Assembly (NCBI RefSeq): GCF_900604335.1
Contig: NZ_UWOD01000004.1
Span: 1-48,297 of the forward strand
From: Intestinibacillus sp. Marseille-P6563
GTDB lineage: Bacteria > Bacillota > Clostridia > Oscillospirales > Butyricicoccaceae
Direction: 5' to 3'
Length of the DNA: 48,297 bases
How positions within the stretch are numbered: position 1 is the stretch's first letter; each line of letters begins with the position of its first letter. Positions 9,091 through 17,391 of this stretch are shown piece after piece. The translations under genes were made by a program, and so were the position numbers. The notes beneath the pieces are model-generated. The model searched no databases. It saw only the letters and a list, made by a program, of their open reading frames with translations, and was not told the DNA's origin.

Positions 9091-10011
9091 TTAAAAATTT
9101 TTTCCATCTCCAAGGACATACTGTTGCATCCACTCTTTTTCAAACGGCAGGCATTCTGGAGCCTGTAAAAACTCCTGTGCATGGGCACGCAACTGCTGCA
9201 CCATGATTTCTTTTTGCGCCTGACAGTCGATCAGGCCCAGGCGTTCGATTTTTTCAACCATCGAGATCATGAACGACCATTCAAAGTACTGAAAAGCCGA
9301 GGCACTGGCCGGGAATTTCTCACTCAGCCACACCGTGCGCTGCCGGTAAGCATGTAGATATTCGTCCAGCGTTGCAGGATTGAGCAACTTATGATTGGTC
9401 GTCCAGGACGAATTGTTGCCCGGATGCCGGTAAAACGTATACTTGGGTAGGCCGTGATAGGCCACTTTCTGGGCGCCGGCCAACAGCTTGTACATCAAAG
9501 CAATGTCATCGTAACTGCCGTCTTCCGGAAAACGCAGGTCCTCCATCATTTCCCGGCGGAAAAGCTTGGTGGGGAACGCCATGTTGTATTTTTTACGCCA
9601 CATGAGCGTAATGAGTGCCTGTTCGGCCGTCATGACGCACTTTTCATCAAAGATTTTATCCGCAGCACCACAAATGGCTACATCTGCATCGGTTTCGGTG
9701 ATGAGATCATGCAAAAATTCCAGAAAATCCGGCTCGGCCCAGTCATCGTCATCGATGAAGGTGATGTATTCCCCCTGCGCGGCATCCAGACCGGTGTTGC
9801 GCCCGGAACCGATGTTACCGCGTTCCCGGTGAATGACGCGGATGCGGTTATCTTGTGCTGCGTAACGGTCGGCAATGGCGCCGCTTTGGTCGGTCGATCC
9901 GTTATCGATAATCAGAAATTCAAAATCCGGATAGGTCTGGTGCAAAATGCTTTCAATCGCGCGACTGACCAGAGCTTCCCGGTTATAGGTCAGCATAATG
10001 ACAGAGATCAT
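9091..10011 (-). CDS. GT2 family glycosyltransferase
   Basis: The 306-residue protein is a classical GT-A family 2 enzyme: MISVIMLTYNREALVSRAIE, then IIDNGSTDQSG, GSGRNTGLDAAQG and the metal site FIDDDDW. AAFPTKLFRRE-type and SYDDIALMYKLL segments match the acceptor half of the fold. The start ATG overlaps the stop of the upstream cytidylyltransferase gene (ATGA), a sign of translational coupling. A longer upstream reading lies inside that gene and is rejected. The coupling hints that it may use a sugar derived from the CDP-glucose route. Confidence 0.9.
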   Translation of the reverse strand: MISVIMLTYNREALVSRAIESILHQTYPDFEFLIIDNGSTDQSGAIADRYAAQDNRIRVIHRERGNIGSGRNTGLDAAQGEYITFIDDDDWAEPDFLEFLHDLITETDADVAICGAADKIFDEKCVMTAEQALITLMWRKKYNMAFPTKLFRREMMEDLRFPEDGSYDDIALMYKLLAGAQKVAYHGLPKYTFYRHPGNNSSWTTNHKLLNPATLDEYLHAYRQRTVWLSEKFPASASAFQYFEWSFMISMVEKIERLGLIDCQAQKEIMVQQLRAHAQEFLQAPECLPFEKEWMQQYVLGDGKNF

Positions 10012-10796
10012 TCGTCTTCCCACCTCTTCCAAGGAGCCTTTTGATTGCCCCACAAATATTCCAAGGCGCCGCGATCGCGCTGGGTATCCATGCACTGCCA
10101 AAAACCCTCATGCCGGTACATTCCCAGTTTTCCATCGGCCGCTAGTCGCTCCATAGGGGTGCGTTCCAGAATACAATCATCCCGATTTTCCAAATAGTCA
10201 AACACTTCGGGTTGCATGACCATAAAACCGCCATTGATCCAGCCGCCGTCCTCCTTGGCTTTTTCGCGGAATCCGATAATATCCGTGCCGGAAGGGCCCA
10301 AATCGAGCACACCAAACCGACCGCCGGGCTGGATACCGGTTAGTGTGACAGTCTTACCGCTTTCCTCGTGTTGCAGGAGCAATGCATTGAGGTCCACATC
10401 ACTCACACCATCGCCATAGGTCAGCATAAACGGCTCATCCCCAATGTATTTTTGCACCCGTTTGACACGTGCCCCGGTTTGGGCATATAATCCGGTATCT
10501 ACCAGAGTGACCCGCCAGGGTTCTGCCACATTGTTGTGTACGGTCATGCGGTTTTCGGCGGAGAAATCAAAGGTGACATCTGAGCGATAAAGATAATAAT
10601 CGGCAAAATATTCTTTGATACAATGGCTTTTATAACCGCAGCAGATTACAAAATCCTGAAAACCAAAACTGGAATAGTATTTCATGATGTGCCACAAGAT
10701 GGGCTGCTCACCAATGGTGATCATGGGCTTGGGCTTTAAATGGCTCTCCTCGCTGATGCGGGTGCCAAGCCCACCGGCTAAAATAACAACTTTCAT
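10008..10796 (-). CDS. rfbF: Glucose-1-phosphate cytidylyltransferase
   Basis: This 262-residue enzyme makes CDP-glucose and pyrophosphate from CTP and glucose 1-phosphate, the first step toward CDP-linked deoxysugars. The N-terminus VVILAGGLGTRISEESHLKP is the nucleotidyltransferase signature, with KPKPMITIGEQPILWHIM and TYGDGVSDVD (metal-binding aspartates) after it; length is normal for RfbF. The ATG at 10796 is used because the mature family starts MKVVILAGG. The partner CDP-glucose 4,6-dehydratase (RfbG) is not in the window, so the pathway must be completed elsewhere or the sugar is used as CDP-glucose. Confidence 0.93.
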   Translation of the reverse strand: MKVVILAGGLGTRISEESHLKPKPMITIGEQPILWHIMKYYSSFGFQDFVICCGYKSHCIKEYFADYYLYRSDVTFDFSAENRMTVHNNVAEPWRVTLVDTGLYAQTGARVKRVQKYIGDEPFMLTYGDGVSDVDLNALLLQHEESGKTVTLTGIQPGGRFGVLDLGPSGTDIIGFREKAKEDGGWINGGFMVMQPEVFDYLENRDDCILERTPMERLAADGKLGMYRHEGFWQCMDTQRDRGALEYLWGNQKAPWKRWEDE

Positions 10797-10807
10797 CTCT
10801 TGATCCC

Positions 10808-12916
10808 TCACACGAGCCATTGGGCTCCCGAATCCTCGATCAGGTAAGCAACTTTACGGTAAGCTTCGCTTTCTTTGATGGTTTGCACCATCGGATCATC
10901 GGATGGATAGGCAGACAAGATGGATTTGACCTTTTCAGCCAGCTCCAAAAGTTCGGGAGAAGCTTCGGCAATGGCAGCCGGATAATCTCCGTTTTCCACA
11001 CAGTCCAGCATAAAAGCAACCATATTTTTCATTTGAGGGCCTTGCTCCAAGGCAAGGCGGAGATCGCGGACACAGCCAGATACATCGCCTTTATCGAGCT
11101 GCTCCTGCGACCGTAGAAAATACCAGGCAAACCGATGCAGATTGGGCAAAAGATGCAACATATTTTCGTCCCGGAGCAGATCGGGGTGATACCACTGGGA
11201 CAAATAACTGTCTGCAAGTTGGCGGAAACAGGCAATCAGCGTTTTATATAGTGTGATATCGTCTATTTCGAGTGTCTGCAGTGCCAAAGAAACCGCTTCA
11301 AATGCAAACCAGACTTTGGGAAGCGCTTTGGACCAAGCTTCCCGGGTCAGCCAAATCGCATGGTTTGCAAAATTATTGTCCAGCTGAGTCAGCAGAGTAA
11401 TGGCGTCACGCAACTTCTCAGCGGGCTGCCCATAAAAGCTATCCGGAAGCGATATCCGTGCCCGGATAGCATCCTGCGCCAGCGGTACGGGATATTCGCT
11501 CCAGTTGGTGACCGATTCCAGCAAAGAGGCACGGACAGCTGGGTCGTTTTCCGATAAAAATGCTGCGCAGATACCCAGCAAACCGGGCAAGCGACAGAAC
11601 ACGCCAACGCCCTGGCGTCCATTCCAGAACAGATTCAAAAGTGCAGTGACATAGGTATGGCGCAGTTTGGATTCGGTTTCTTCCGAATCGGTTATGTTAA
11701 AGACGCGCAGCACTTCTTCTTTAGCGCCCGGGATGTGCTCGAGCAAGGTCATAGCGCGCACCCAGTCAGACAGAATTTCCGGAGCTACGGACGAAAAATT
11801 CCACCCACGGAGCATTTCCCAGGACTTTTCCGGATGGCCGGTGCGGGCATAAGCTTCGGACAACATCAAATCAAGGATCTGCTGGTCGCTGGTCTTGGTC
11901 CGTTGCAAGGGGCCAATACAAAGAGTCTGTGCCTGCAATGCAGAATTATTGCAGAACCTGTGCCATTCTGCTTTGTATTGTTCCCCCGCCTGAATGACTC
12001 TTTCAGAATCCCGATCATGATGGGCCTGCAAAGCTGCCGAAAAAGAGACATCCACCCGGATAAAGGCCGAATCAGGGAAGTGCTTCTGTGCCCAAATGAT
12101 CCATTCGGCGGCTTCGGGCAGCTTTTCTTCGGTTGCAACAATACATGCGTTTCGTGCCAGAGATGCTGCAAATAAAGGTTCTTCGACTTGTTCATTTTGC
12201 AGAACATCCATAGCCCGATGTGCGTAAAAATGACGCTGATCCGGCTGAAAGTTGGATGATTCGATGCATTGCGTCAAAATGCGCGCATTGTTTGGGTGTT
12301 GCTCCAGAGCTTTTTCAAGCAGTTGCAAATTTCGCTGCATTTTTGCTTGCGCATCGGCTTCCGTTTTCCAAGCGTAACCATCGTGATGCAGGATGGTTTT
12401 TGAGAAAAAGCGAATGACTTTTTCACTGGACGCCTGTAAGGATTCGTGAATGGTACCCGTATAGCGTATTCCAGACTCCATACGCACCATACGGCAGACC
12501 AAAAATTCATTACAGTCTCCCGGAAGCATATCGGCCGTGTTATAATTCCGGATTTTGATATAACCGGCATCGGCCTTGTCTTTGTCTGGGCTGCTGAAAA
12601 AGGAAACTAATTCAGACACATCGCTATCCAGATATTCATCAGCGTCCACGGTCAAATACCATAAGCCGGTGCATTTGTCCATGACCGCATTGCGGGCCGC
12701 TGAAAAGTCATTCACCCATGGAAAATCAAACACCAAATCGGCATATTGCTCGGCAATGGCACGGGTGCCGTCAGTCGAGCCGGTATCGGCGATGACCAGT
12801 TCGCAGGGAACAGCATCACGCAGCGGCTGCAGTGCTTTCAGACATTTTTCCAGCTTTTGTTCTTCGTTCTTTACGATCATACCGATGGAAAGCATCGGTT
12901 TTGCACATTTGTTCAT
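10808..12916 (-). CDS. GT2 glycosyltransferase with long TPR-like helical domain; candidate flagellin glycosyltransferase
   Basis: The first 230 residues are a GT2 domain of the SunS-like type (SIGMIVKNEEQKLEKCL, IADTGSTDGTRAIAEQY, FPWVNDFSAARNAVMD, LTVDADEYLD). The remaining 470 residues are helical with TPR-like repeats. Such proteins often glycosylate polypeptides. It is the first gene after fliC, the same position as the GT2 that modifies flagellin in Clostridioides difficile, so direct glycosylation of flagellin is a good inference. Start choice is uncertain: ATG at 12916 has GGTGG five bases upstream, while GTG at 12925 sits only three bases from AAGGA. Confidence 0.85.
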   Translation of the reverse strand: MNKCAKPMLSIGMIVKNEEQKLEKCLKALQPLRDAVPCELVIADTGSTDGTRAIAEQYADLVFDFPWVNDFSAARNAVMDKCTGLWYLTVDADEYLDSDVSELVSFFSSPDKDKADAGYIKIRNYNTADMLPGDCNEFLVCRMVRMESGIRYTGTIHESLQASSEKVIRFFSKTILHHDGYAWKTEADAQAKMQRNLQLLEKALEQHPNNARILTQCIESSNFQPDQRHFYAHRAMDVLQNEQVEEPLFAASLARNACIVATEEKLPEAAEWIIWAQKHFPDSAFIRVDVSFSAALQAHHDRDSERVIQAGEQYKAEWHRFCNNSALQAQTLCIGPLQRTKTSDQQILDLMLSEAYARTGHPEKSWEMLRGWNFSSVAPEILSDWVRAMTLLEHIPGAKEEVLRVFNITDSEETESKLRHTYVTALLNLFWNGRQGVGVFCRLPGLLGICAAFLSENDPAVRASLLESVTNWSEYPVPLAQDAIRARISLPDSFYGQPAEKLRDAITLLTQLDNNFANHAIWLTREAWSKALPKVWFAFEAVSLALQTLEIDDITLYKTLIACFRQLADSYLSQWYHPDLLRDENMLHLLPNLHRFAWYFLRSQEQLDKGDVSGCVRDLRLALEQGPQMKNMVAFMLDCVENGDYPAAIAEASPELLELAEKVKSILSAYPSDDPMVQTIKESEAYRKVAYLIEDSGAQWLV

Positions 12917-12934
12917 CTTTCCCACCGTTCCTTT

Positions 12935-12946
12935 CTAAACGTTTAG
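12935..12946. promoter_or_regulatory. Perfect 12-base palindrome before the GT2-TPR gene
   Basis: CTAAACGTTTAG is a perfect palindrome just upstream of the AAGGA ribosome site of the GT2-TPR gene. It could be an operator or a small RNA stem affecting translation. Function is not known. Confidence 0.4.
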
Positions 12947-12950
12947 GCAT

Positions 12951-12985
12951 GTCGGAAAGAACTCAAAAATTAAGTTTTTTCCGAC
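12951..12985 (-). promoter_or_regulatory. Stem-loop in the fliC-GT2 intergenic region
   Basis: GTCGGAAAGAACT (12951-12963) pairs with AGTTTTTTCCGAC (12973-12985) with one mismatch on one strand and a wobble on the other. No T-run follows it on the minus strand, so it is more likely a processing or protective stem than a terminator. Confidence 0.5.
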
Positions 12986-12998
12986 AGACCCAAAAGAG

Positions 12999-13028
12999 AA
13001 GGCGGAGCGGACAGAGCCGCCCCGCCTT
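12999..13028 (-). terminator. Flagellin terminator
   Basis: AAGGCGGAGCGG pairs with CCGCCCCGCCTT around a six-base loop, one mismatch. Read on the minus strand it begins 40 bases past the fliC stop and is followed by CTTCTCTTTT. It should end most fliC transcripts, with leak-through or an extra promoter supplying the glycosylation genes. Confidence 0.7.
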
Positions 13029-13067
13029 GCATGGGTTTGCAATGTGTTTGGGTTGCAAGAACAAATC

Positions 13068-14639
13068 TTACTGCAGGAGCTGCAGAACGCCCTGCGGAAC
13101 CTGGTTTGCCTGCGCCAGCATAGCCTGAGCAGACTGAACGAGGATGTTGTTCTTGGTGTAAGCCATCATTTCGTCGGCAACATCGGTGTCGCGGATGGTG
13201 GATTCTGCGTCCTGGATGTTCTCGGTCATGACAGACAGGTTGTTGATGGTGTGATCCAGACGGTTCTGGGTTGCGCCCAGAGTACCACGAACGTCAGATA
13301 CCTTGTTAATAGCCTGCTTGATCAGGCTAACTGCAGCCGCAGCACCGTCCTGGGTGCTGATATTCAGACCGCCAATGCCGAGCGAAGAAGCGTGCATATC
13401 GCTGATTTCTACATCCAGCTTGTTGTAGCTGTCCGAGGTATCGCCGATCTGCAGCTTAAGCGCGCTGCCGCTGCCAGTGCTAATATCAATATTGTTACCG
13501 CTTGTGGTGATATTCAGACCGGTTGCCTGCGCCAGCTGACCAGCAGCTTCACCCAGATTTGCACCCGTCACCACAGTAACGTCATCACCAACCGCAGCCT
13601 GTACATTCTTAATTGCCGAATCACCTGTTGCAAGAACAAATTTCTGTCCATTGATGGAGAAGATACCTGCCTTAATTGCTTCAGCAGCTTCAGTACCAGC
13701 AAAAGCCTTAGTGGTGGTAACAGTAACCTTTTCAGCATTGGCTTCCGAGATAGTAACTGCACCGATATTGAGATTGGTCGAAGCACCGCCCGCTGCCGGT
13801 GTGGTGACCGCACTCATCGAGGTAATTTTGTCGGCATTTGCGCCCTTTGCATCGCTGGTCATAACCAGCTTACCGGTGCCATCAACAGTTGCCTTGAAAG
13901 TACCGCCAGTTGCTGTGTTGATTGCACTGGTAATTGCTTCATTAACCGCAGCATTCTGATCAGCTGCAACAGTCGATGTCGACAGAGCATAGCTCTTGCC
14001 GGTTGCCTCGTCAACTAACGTGTTGCCCTGCTTGGTCAGCGTGATGTTGTAGGTGGTGCCATTATCCGAACCCAAAGAAATCTTCAACTGATCTCCTGTT
14101 CCTAAGCCATTAATGGTAGCACCATTAATGGCAGCACCAGCCGTGGTAACGTTGGCTGTGCCAGCTGTAGTGCTGGTAGAAGCACCGGTGATTTCCACTG
14201 CGGTCGTGCCGCCTGCTTCCAGCGAGCCATCGAGCAGCTTGATGCCGTTGAAGTTCGAGGAATCGGCGATACGGTCGATTTCGCTCTGGAGCTGCTGAAC
14301 TTCCTTCTGCAGCTGCTGGCGGTCGGTTGCGTCGTAGGTGCCGTTTGCAGACTGGTTTGCCAGTTCAACCATACGGTTGAGCATGTCATGTACTTCAGTC
14401 AGTGCGCCTTCAGCGGTCTGTACGAGGGAGATGCCGTCCTTCGCGTTCTTCTGAGCGGTTTCCAGACCGGTGATCTGTGCACGCATCTTCTCGGAAATCG
14501 CCAGGCCAGCAGCGTCATCGCCAGCGCGGTTGATCTTGTAACCGGAAGACAGCTTTTCCAGGTTCTTAGACAGAGCCGAGGTATTGTTGGAATAGTTACG
14601 GTAGGCATTCATTGCCATAATGTTATGTTGGATTCTCAT
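13068..14639 (-). CDS. fliC: Flagellin
   Basis: The 523-residue protein is the flagellar filament subunit, exported by the flagellar type III system. Residues 1-140 are the conserved D0/D1 part ([39 protein letters not shown]) and the last 90 are its partner ([19 protein letters not shown], ending [10 protein letters not shown]). The middle 280 residues are a variable, Ala/Thr/Ser/Gly-rich region of the exposed D2/D3 kind and offer many hydroxyl residues for O-glycosylation. AAGGAG stands eight bases before the ATG. The downstream glycosylation cluster on the same strand supports heavy modification. Confidence 0.97.
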   Translation of the reverse strand: MRIQHNIMAMNAYRNYSNNTSALSKNLEKLSSGYKINRAGDDAAGLAISEKMRAQITGLETAQKNAKDGISLVQTAEGALTEVHDMLNRMVELANQSANGTYDATDRQQLQKEVQQLQSEIDRIADSSNFNGIKLLDGSLEAGGTTAVEITGASTSTTAGTANVTTAGAAINGATINGLGTGDQLKISLGSDNGTTYNITLTKQGNTLVDEATGKSYALSTSTVAADQNAAVNEAITSAINTATGGTFKATVDGTGKLVMTSDAKGANADKITSMSAVTTPAAGGASTNLNIGAVTISEANAEKVTVTTTKAFAGTEAAEAIKAGIFSINGQKFVLATGDSAIKNVQAAVGDDVTVVTGANLGEAAGQLAQATGLNITTSGNNIDISTGSGSALKLQIGDTSDSYNKLDVEISDMHASSLGIGGLNISTQDGAAAAVSLIKQAINKVSDVRGTLGATQNRLDHTINNLSVMTENIQDAESTIRDTDVADEMMAYTKNNILVQSAQAMLAQANQVPQGVLQLLQ

Positions 14640-14666
14640 GATTCACTTCTCCTTTACAGAATCCGC

Positions 14667-14691
14667 CCGCGGCGAATCCTTTCGTCCGCGG
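14667..14691 (-). promoter_or_regulatory. GC-rich stem-loop in the fliC leader
   Basis: CCGCGG at 14667-14672 and again at 14686-14691, with CGAA and TTCG inside, form a strong stem with a one-base bulge about 25 bases before the start codon. A leader stem like this commonly stabilises an abundant mRNA; a regulatory role is inference. A second short stem (AGGGG, CACG, CCCCT) lies near 14723-14736. Confidence 0.6.
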
Positions 14692-14835
14692 TCTTGAGGT
14701 GGGTGGGTGATCTATTCAGACAAGGGGCACGCCCCTCATTTGAAGCAAACGGCATGAAACAGATAAATTTCAGTCTAATTTATGTTTCGGCAGGCTTTCG
14801 GCAAAAATAAGCGTCCGGAAAAAGATTTCTTTTTT

Positions 14836-14865
14836 TTGCGGTTTGGGAAGGATTTATGGTACAAT
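14836..14865 (+). promoter_or_regulatory. SigA-type promoter of the sensor kinase
   Basis: TTGCGG at 14836-14841 and TACAAT at 14860-14865 are 18 bases apart, directly upstream of the kinase ribosome site. Confidence 0.65.
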
Positions 14866-14890
14866 ATTGATCAGAAAAGGAGGTATGCAG

Positions 14891-16204
14891 ATGCATCTGC
14901 CCGAGGTCCTGCGACCTATGCTGGAACTGACGGTGATCATCCCAGCCACCATCCTGGCATTCCTGCCGATGAAAGGCCATCTGCGGGTGTCAGAACGCAA
15001 ACTCAGAACCTATGGAATCCTAGGTTTGCTGCTTTGGGTGATCGTCGGCGGCGCGGTATGTGATACCCTGTATATGCCCAGCAACAACTGGTTATTTCCC
15101 TGGATGTTTGTTTTTTTGGGGTTTTTCTGCTGGGTGGTACAGTTGCCGCTTTGGAAATCGATGAGTGTGTTTCTGGCGGTGTGCGGGGTGATCTCCTGTC
15201 TGACCAATCTGGCGACCTTAGTCGACGCGATGTTCGTCGAGGAAAATTTGGACCCCTGGTTTGCGTATCCCGGCATTTGGGCACATCTTGCCTTGTGCTG
15301 GCTGCTGCTGGGTGTGTTATGGTATCCGGCGACCCATGCCGCCCGCTGGCTGCTCAACGAGATGGAAATGCCGTCGACCTGGTATGTGTTTTGGATTCTT
15401 CCGAGCATTTTCTTTGCGCTGAATATGTTCATCAAGCCGGTCGATTATGACATCTTACACAGCGGCTATATGCTGAGCGTTTATGCAGCCATTTTGCTGG
15501 CATTGCTGGGACTCCTGTTGTTTTGTTATTTCATGTTCTACTTAATGGCCCGGGGCATCGGCCGCCGGATGCGGCTGGTGCAGGAAAATGAAGTGCTGCA
15601 CATGCAGGCCGCACAATATCGCATCCTGCAAAAGAACATGGAGGACACCCGCCGGGCGCGCCACGATCTGCGGCAGCATTTCATTGCGTTGCAGGGCTGC
15701 ATTGACAGCGGCGACCTGCAAGCGGTTTCCGATTATGTGCAGTCGCATATGCAGATGATCCCGTTGGATACCCCCAAGTTTTACTGCGAAAATTTTGCGC
15801 TCAATGCGGTGCTGCACTATTATGCCACCTGGGCTGCCCAGGAAGAGATTCAAATGGACATCACGGTCCGGATGGAACGAGATACCTTGATCCCCGAACC
15901 GGAACTTTGCACCTTGCTGGGCAATCTGCTGGAAAATGCGCTCGACGCCTGCCGTGCGCTGATGCAGGAGCGGACCATTCAGGTACAAATCCAGCAAAAT
16001 GGCCCGACGATCTTAGCCATTTTGGTGAAAAACACCTGTCCTGAGCCGCCCCAATGGAAGGGCGACCGGCTGGATTCCACCAAACAAAATGGACTGGGCT
16101 TTGGGACCCAGTCCGTGCGTCTGATCGCCGAGCATTATCATGGTTCGGCCCGGTTTACCTGGGAAAATGGTGTGTTTCAGGCGTCTGTGCTGTTAAACCC
16201 CTGA
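14891..16204 (+). CDS. GHKL-domain sensor histidine kinase (AgrC/LytS-like), orphan
   Basis: The 437-residue protein has about six membrane helices in its first 220 residues, then a dimerisation segment with the phospho-acceptor region ARHDLRQHFIALQG, and a GHKL ATPase domain (LCTLLGNLLENALDAC is the N-box; GLGFGTQSVRLIAEHYHG the G-box). It should sense a signal at the membrane and phosphorylate a LytTR-type regulator, but no response regulator is next to it. ATG at 14891 has AGGAGG seven bases upstream; an ATG at 14885 sits too close to it. Its last 28 bases overlap the convergent recombinase gene. Confidence 0.87.
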   Translation: MHLPEVLRPMLELTVIIPATILAFLPMKGHLRVSERKLRTYGILGLLLWVIVGGAVCDTLYMPSNNWLFPWMFVFLGFFCWVVQLPLWKSMSVFLAVCGVISCLTNLATLVDAMFVEENLDPWFAYPGIWAHLALCWLLLGVLWYPATHAARWLLNEMEMPSTWYVFWILPSIFFALNMFIKPVDYDILHSGYMLSVYAAILLALLGLLLFCYFMFYLMARGIGRRMRLVQENEVLHMQAAQYRILQKNMEDTRRARHDLRQHFIALQGCIDSGDLQAVSDYVQSHMQMIPLDTPKFYCENFALNAVLHYYATWAAQEEIQMDITVRMERDTLIPEPELCTLLGNLLENALDACRALMQERTIQVQIQQNGPTILAILVKNTCPEPPQWKGDRLDSTKQNGLGFGTQSVRLIAEHYHGSARFTWENGVFQASVLLNP

Positions 16205-16833
16205 TGTTCCCGTTCCCATTGTTGTTTATATCGATAAAAGGTCGGTTTGGTGAGCCCCAGCTGCCGCATGCAGGCAGTCGGGCGCATCTGACCGGCCTTT
16301 ACCTTTTCATACGCTTCGCCAAAGGTGGCAAGGTCCAGCTTGCGCGGCCGGCCATACCGCGCCCAATCGCCGCGGGCCTTCATCGCTTCGATGCCTTCCC
16401 GTTGGCGCTTTTCCCGTTTTTCCATTTCGGCCTGGGCAAATACGGCATACATTTCAATCAGCATCTGGTTGACCGTCTGCAAGATGAGGTTGGCCATCTG
16501 GTCATCGAGCGCTGAATCGTCCAGCAGCGTGGTCGGGATTTCCAGGATCATCACCCGCACCCCGCGCTCCTGAAAATACCGCAGCTCTTTTAAGGTATCT
16601 TCTTTGTTGCGGCCCAGGCGGTCGAGCTCGGATAAAATGAGCACATCCCCCGGCAGCAGGCGTCGGCGCATGAACCGGTATTCCGGCCGGTCGAAGTGGC
16701 GGCCGGTTTGCTGGTCGGTATATAAGTCGGCCAGCTCCCAGCCCCGCGCGGCGCAAAACTCCAGGATGGCCCGGACGCCGCGGTCCAGGTGCTGCTCGGT
16801 GGTGCTGGTGCGGTGATAACCATAAACTGCCAT
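16177..16833 (-). CDS. Serine recombinase (resolvase/invertase family)
   Basis: The 218-residue protein has the resolvase catalytic domain: YGYHRTSTTEQ with the nucleophile serine near residue 10, DQQTGRHFDRPEY, and LILSELDRLGRNKEDTL with catalytic arginines. A helix-turn-helix follows (RPTACMRQLGLTKPTFYRY). It cuts and rejoins DNA at short crossover sites. The size fits small resolvases or invertases rather than large phage integrases. AAGGGGG lies before the ATG at 16833. The array of AAAATGTA repeats upstream may be its target. Its partner transposase is not seen. Confidence 0.92.
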   Translation of the reverse strand: MAVYGYHRTSTTEQHLDRGVRAILEFCAARGWELADLYTDQQTGRHFDRPEYRFMRRRLLPGDVLILSELDRLGRNKEDTLKELRYFQERGVRVMILEIPTTLLDDSALDDQMANLILQTVNQMLIEMYAVFAQAEMEKREKRQREGIEAMKARGDWARYGRPRKLDLATFGEAYEKVKAGQMRPTACMRQLGLTKPTFYRYKQQWEREHQGFNSTDA

Positions 16834-16876
16834 GTGAAATCCCCCTTTGCTGGATTTATTGTACGGCAAAGGTATC

Positions 16877-16980
16877 AAAATGTAAAGATAAGAAATAAGA
16901 CGTCTTAAAATAGAAAATGTATGAATTTCAAGACTTCCTGCGGGCAAAAACAGGATAATCTTAAAATGTATACATTTTAA
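16877..16980. repeat. AAAATGTA repeat array upstream of the serine recombinase (res-like site)
   Basis: Copies of AAAATGTA start at 16877, 16914 and 16963, and the last is joined to its inverse to make the 20-base perfect palindrome TTAAAATGTATACATTTTAA at 16961-16980. Spacings of 37 and 49 bases resemble a multi-subsite res region or an operator array. The recombinase or a repressor may bind here. Confidence 0.55.
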
Positions 16981-17065
16981 TACTATCGAAAGGAGCCTGC
17001 TTGCAGCGTCAGCGTTGGGTGCTCCCGGCCGGCAGGGTTATAAATCTTTCGCCGTGTGGCTATAC

Positions 17066-17094
17066 TTGCAATAGCCGCTGATCCATGCTATTAT
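17066..17094 (+). promoter_or_regulatory. SigA-type promoter of a short RNA
   Basis: TTGCAA at 17066-17071 and TATTAT at 17089-17094 are 17 bases apart. The next structure downstream is the strong terminator at 17134-17166, so the predicted product is a short RNA rather than an mRNA. Confidence 0.55.
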
Positions 17095-17100
17095 ATCAGT

Positions 17101-17166
17101 AGGCAAGATAGGATGTATCCACTGGATACAGCAAAACGCCCCGGAGCTGCAACCTCCGGGGCGTTT
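17101..17166 (+). ncRNA. Candidate small antitoxin RNA convergent to a 28-residue toxin gene
   Basis: The promoter at 17066-17094 should start an RNA of about 65-70 bases ending at the hairpin 17134-17166. That same hairpin would end the opposite toxin message. The two RNAs would overlap by their 3' ends, as in type I systems such as TxpA/RatA. The start point is estimated. Confidence 0.45.
17134..17166. terminator. Bidirectional terminator
   Basis: AAACGCCCCGGAG (17134-17146) and CTCCGGGGCGTTT (17154-17166) form a perfect 13-base stem with a seven-base loop. T-rich sequence follows on the plus strand and the A-run on the left gives Ts on the minus strand. Confidence 0.85.
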
Positions 17167-17212
17167 CTATTCCGTTTTGGGTGGGTGGCTTAGGCCCAAG
17201 GCTGGCTACCAA

Positions 17213-17299
17213 CTATTCTTCTCTGTCCAGCCATTTGCAAATGTAGTAGGCGAGTACACTTGCCAAGACAGAGAGTGAAAAAGATAGGATGATCTCCAC
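17213..17299 (-). CDS. Small membrane peptide (28 residues), putative type I toxin
   Basis: A GTG start with AAGGGGGTG six bases upstream opens a frame for 28 residues: a hydrophobic helix (IILSFSLSVLASVLAYYIC) followed by the charged tail KWLDREE. One transmembrane span with a charged C-terminus is the usual build of small membrane-depolarising type I toxins, and similar YYICKWLD peptides occur near mobile elements in gut Firmicutes (from memory, not checked). It has its own promoter at 17347-17375 and a convergent candidate RNA. Toxicity is inferred. Confidence 0.65.
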   Translation of the reverse strand: MEIILSFSLSVLASVLAYYICKWLDREE

Positions 17300-17346
17300 T
17301 GGAAACACCCCCTTCCTCTACCTGGTGTGGGGGCGGTAGCATGTTT

Positions 17347-17375
17347 AGTATACCGTGTCTCGCATTTCGTCACAA
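17347..17375 (-). promoter_or_regulatory. SigA-type promoter of the 28-residue peptide gene
   Basis: On the minus strand TTGTGA (17375-17370) and TATACT (17352-17347) are 17 bases apart, about 50 bases before the GTG start. Confidence 0.65.
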
Positions 17376-17391
17376 GCCGTAATTTTGCGAA

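Noticed and set aside
14740-14815. Possible SigD flagellar promoter before fliC
   Set aside because: Several GCCG boxes occur (GCCGTTTG, GCCGAAAC), but none has a proper TAAA box at the 15-base distance; the best (GAAA, 14 bases, GCCGTTTG) is too weak to list.
16177-16980. Hin-type flagellar phase-variation invertase
   Set aside because: No inverted pair of crossover sites was found around fliC or its promoter, so there is no evidence that the recombinase flips flagellin expression.
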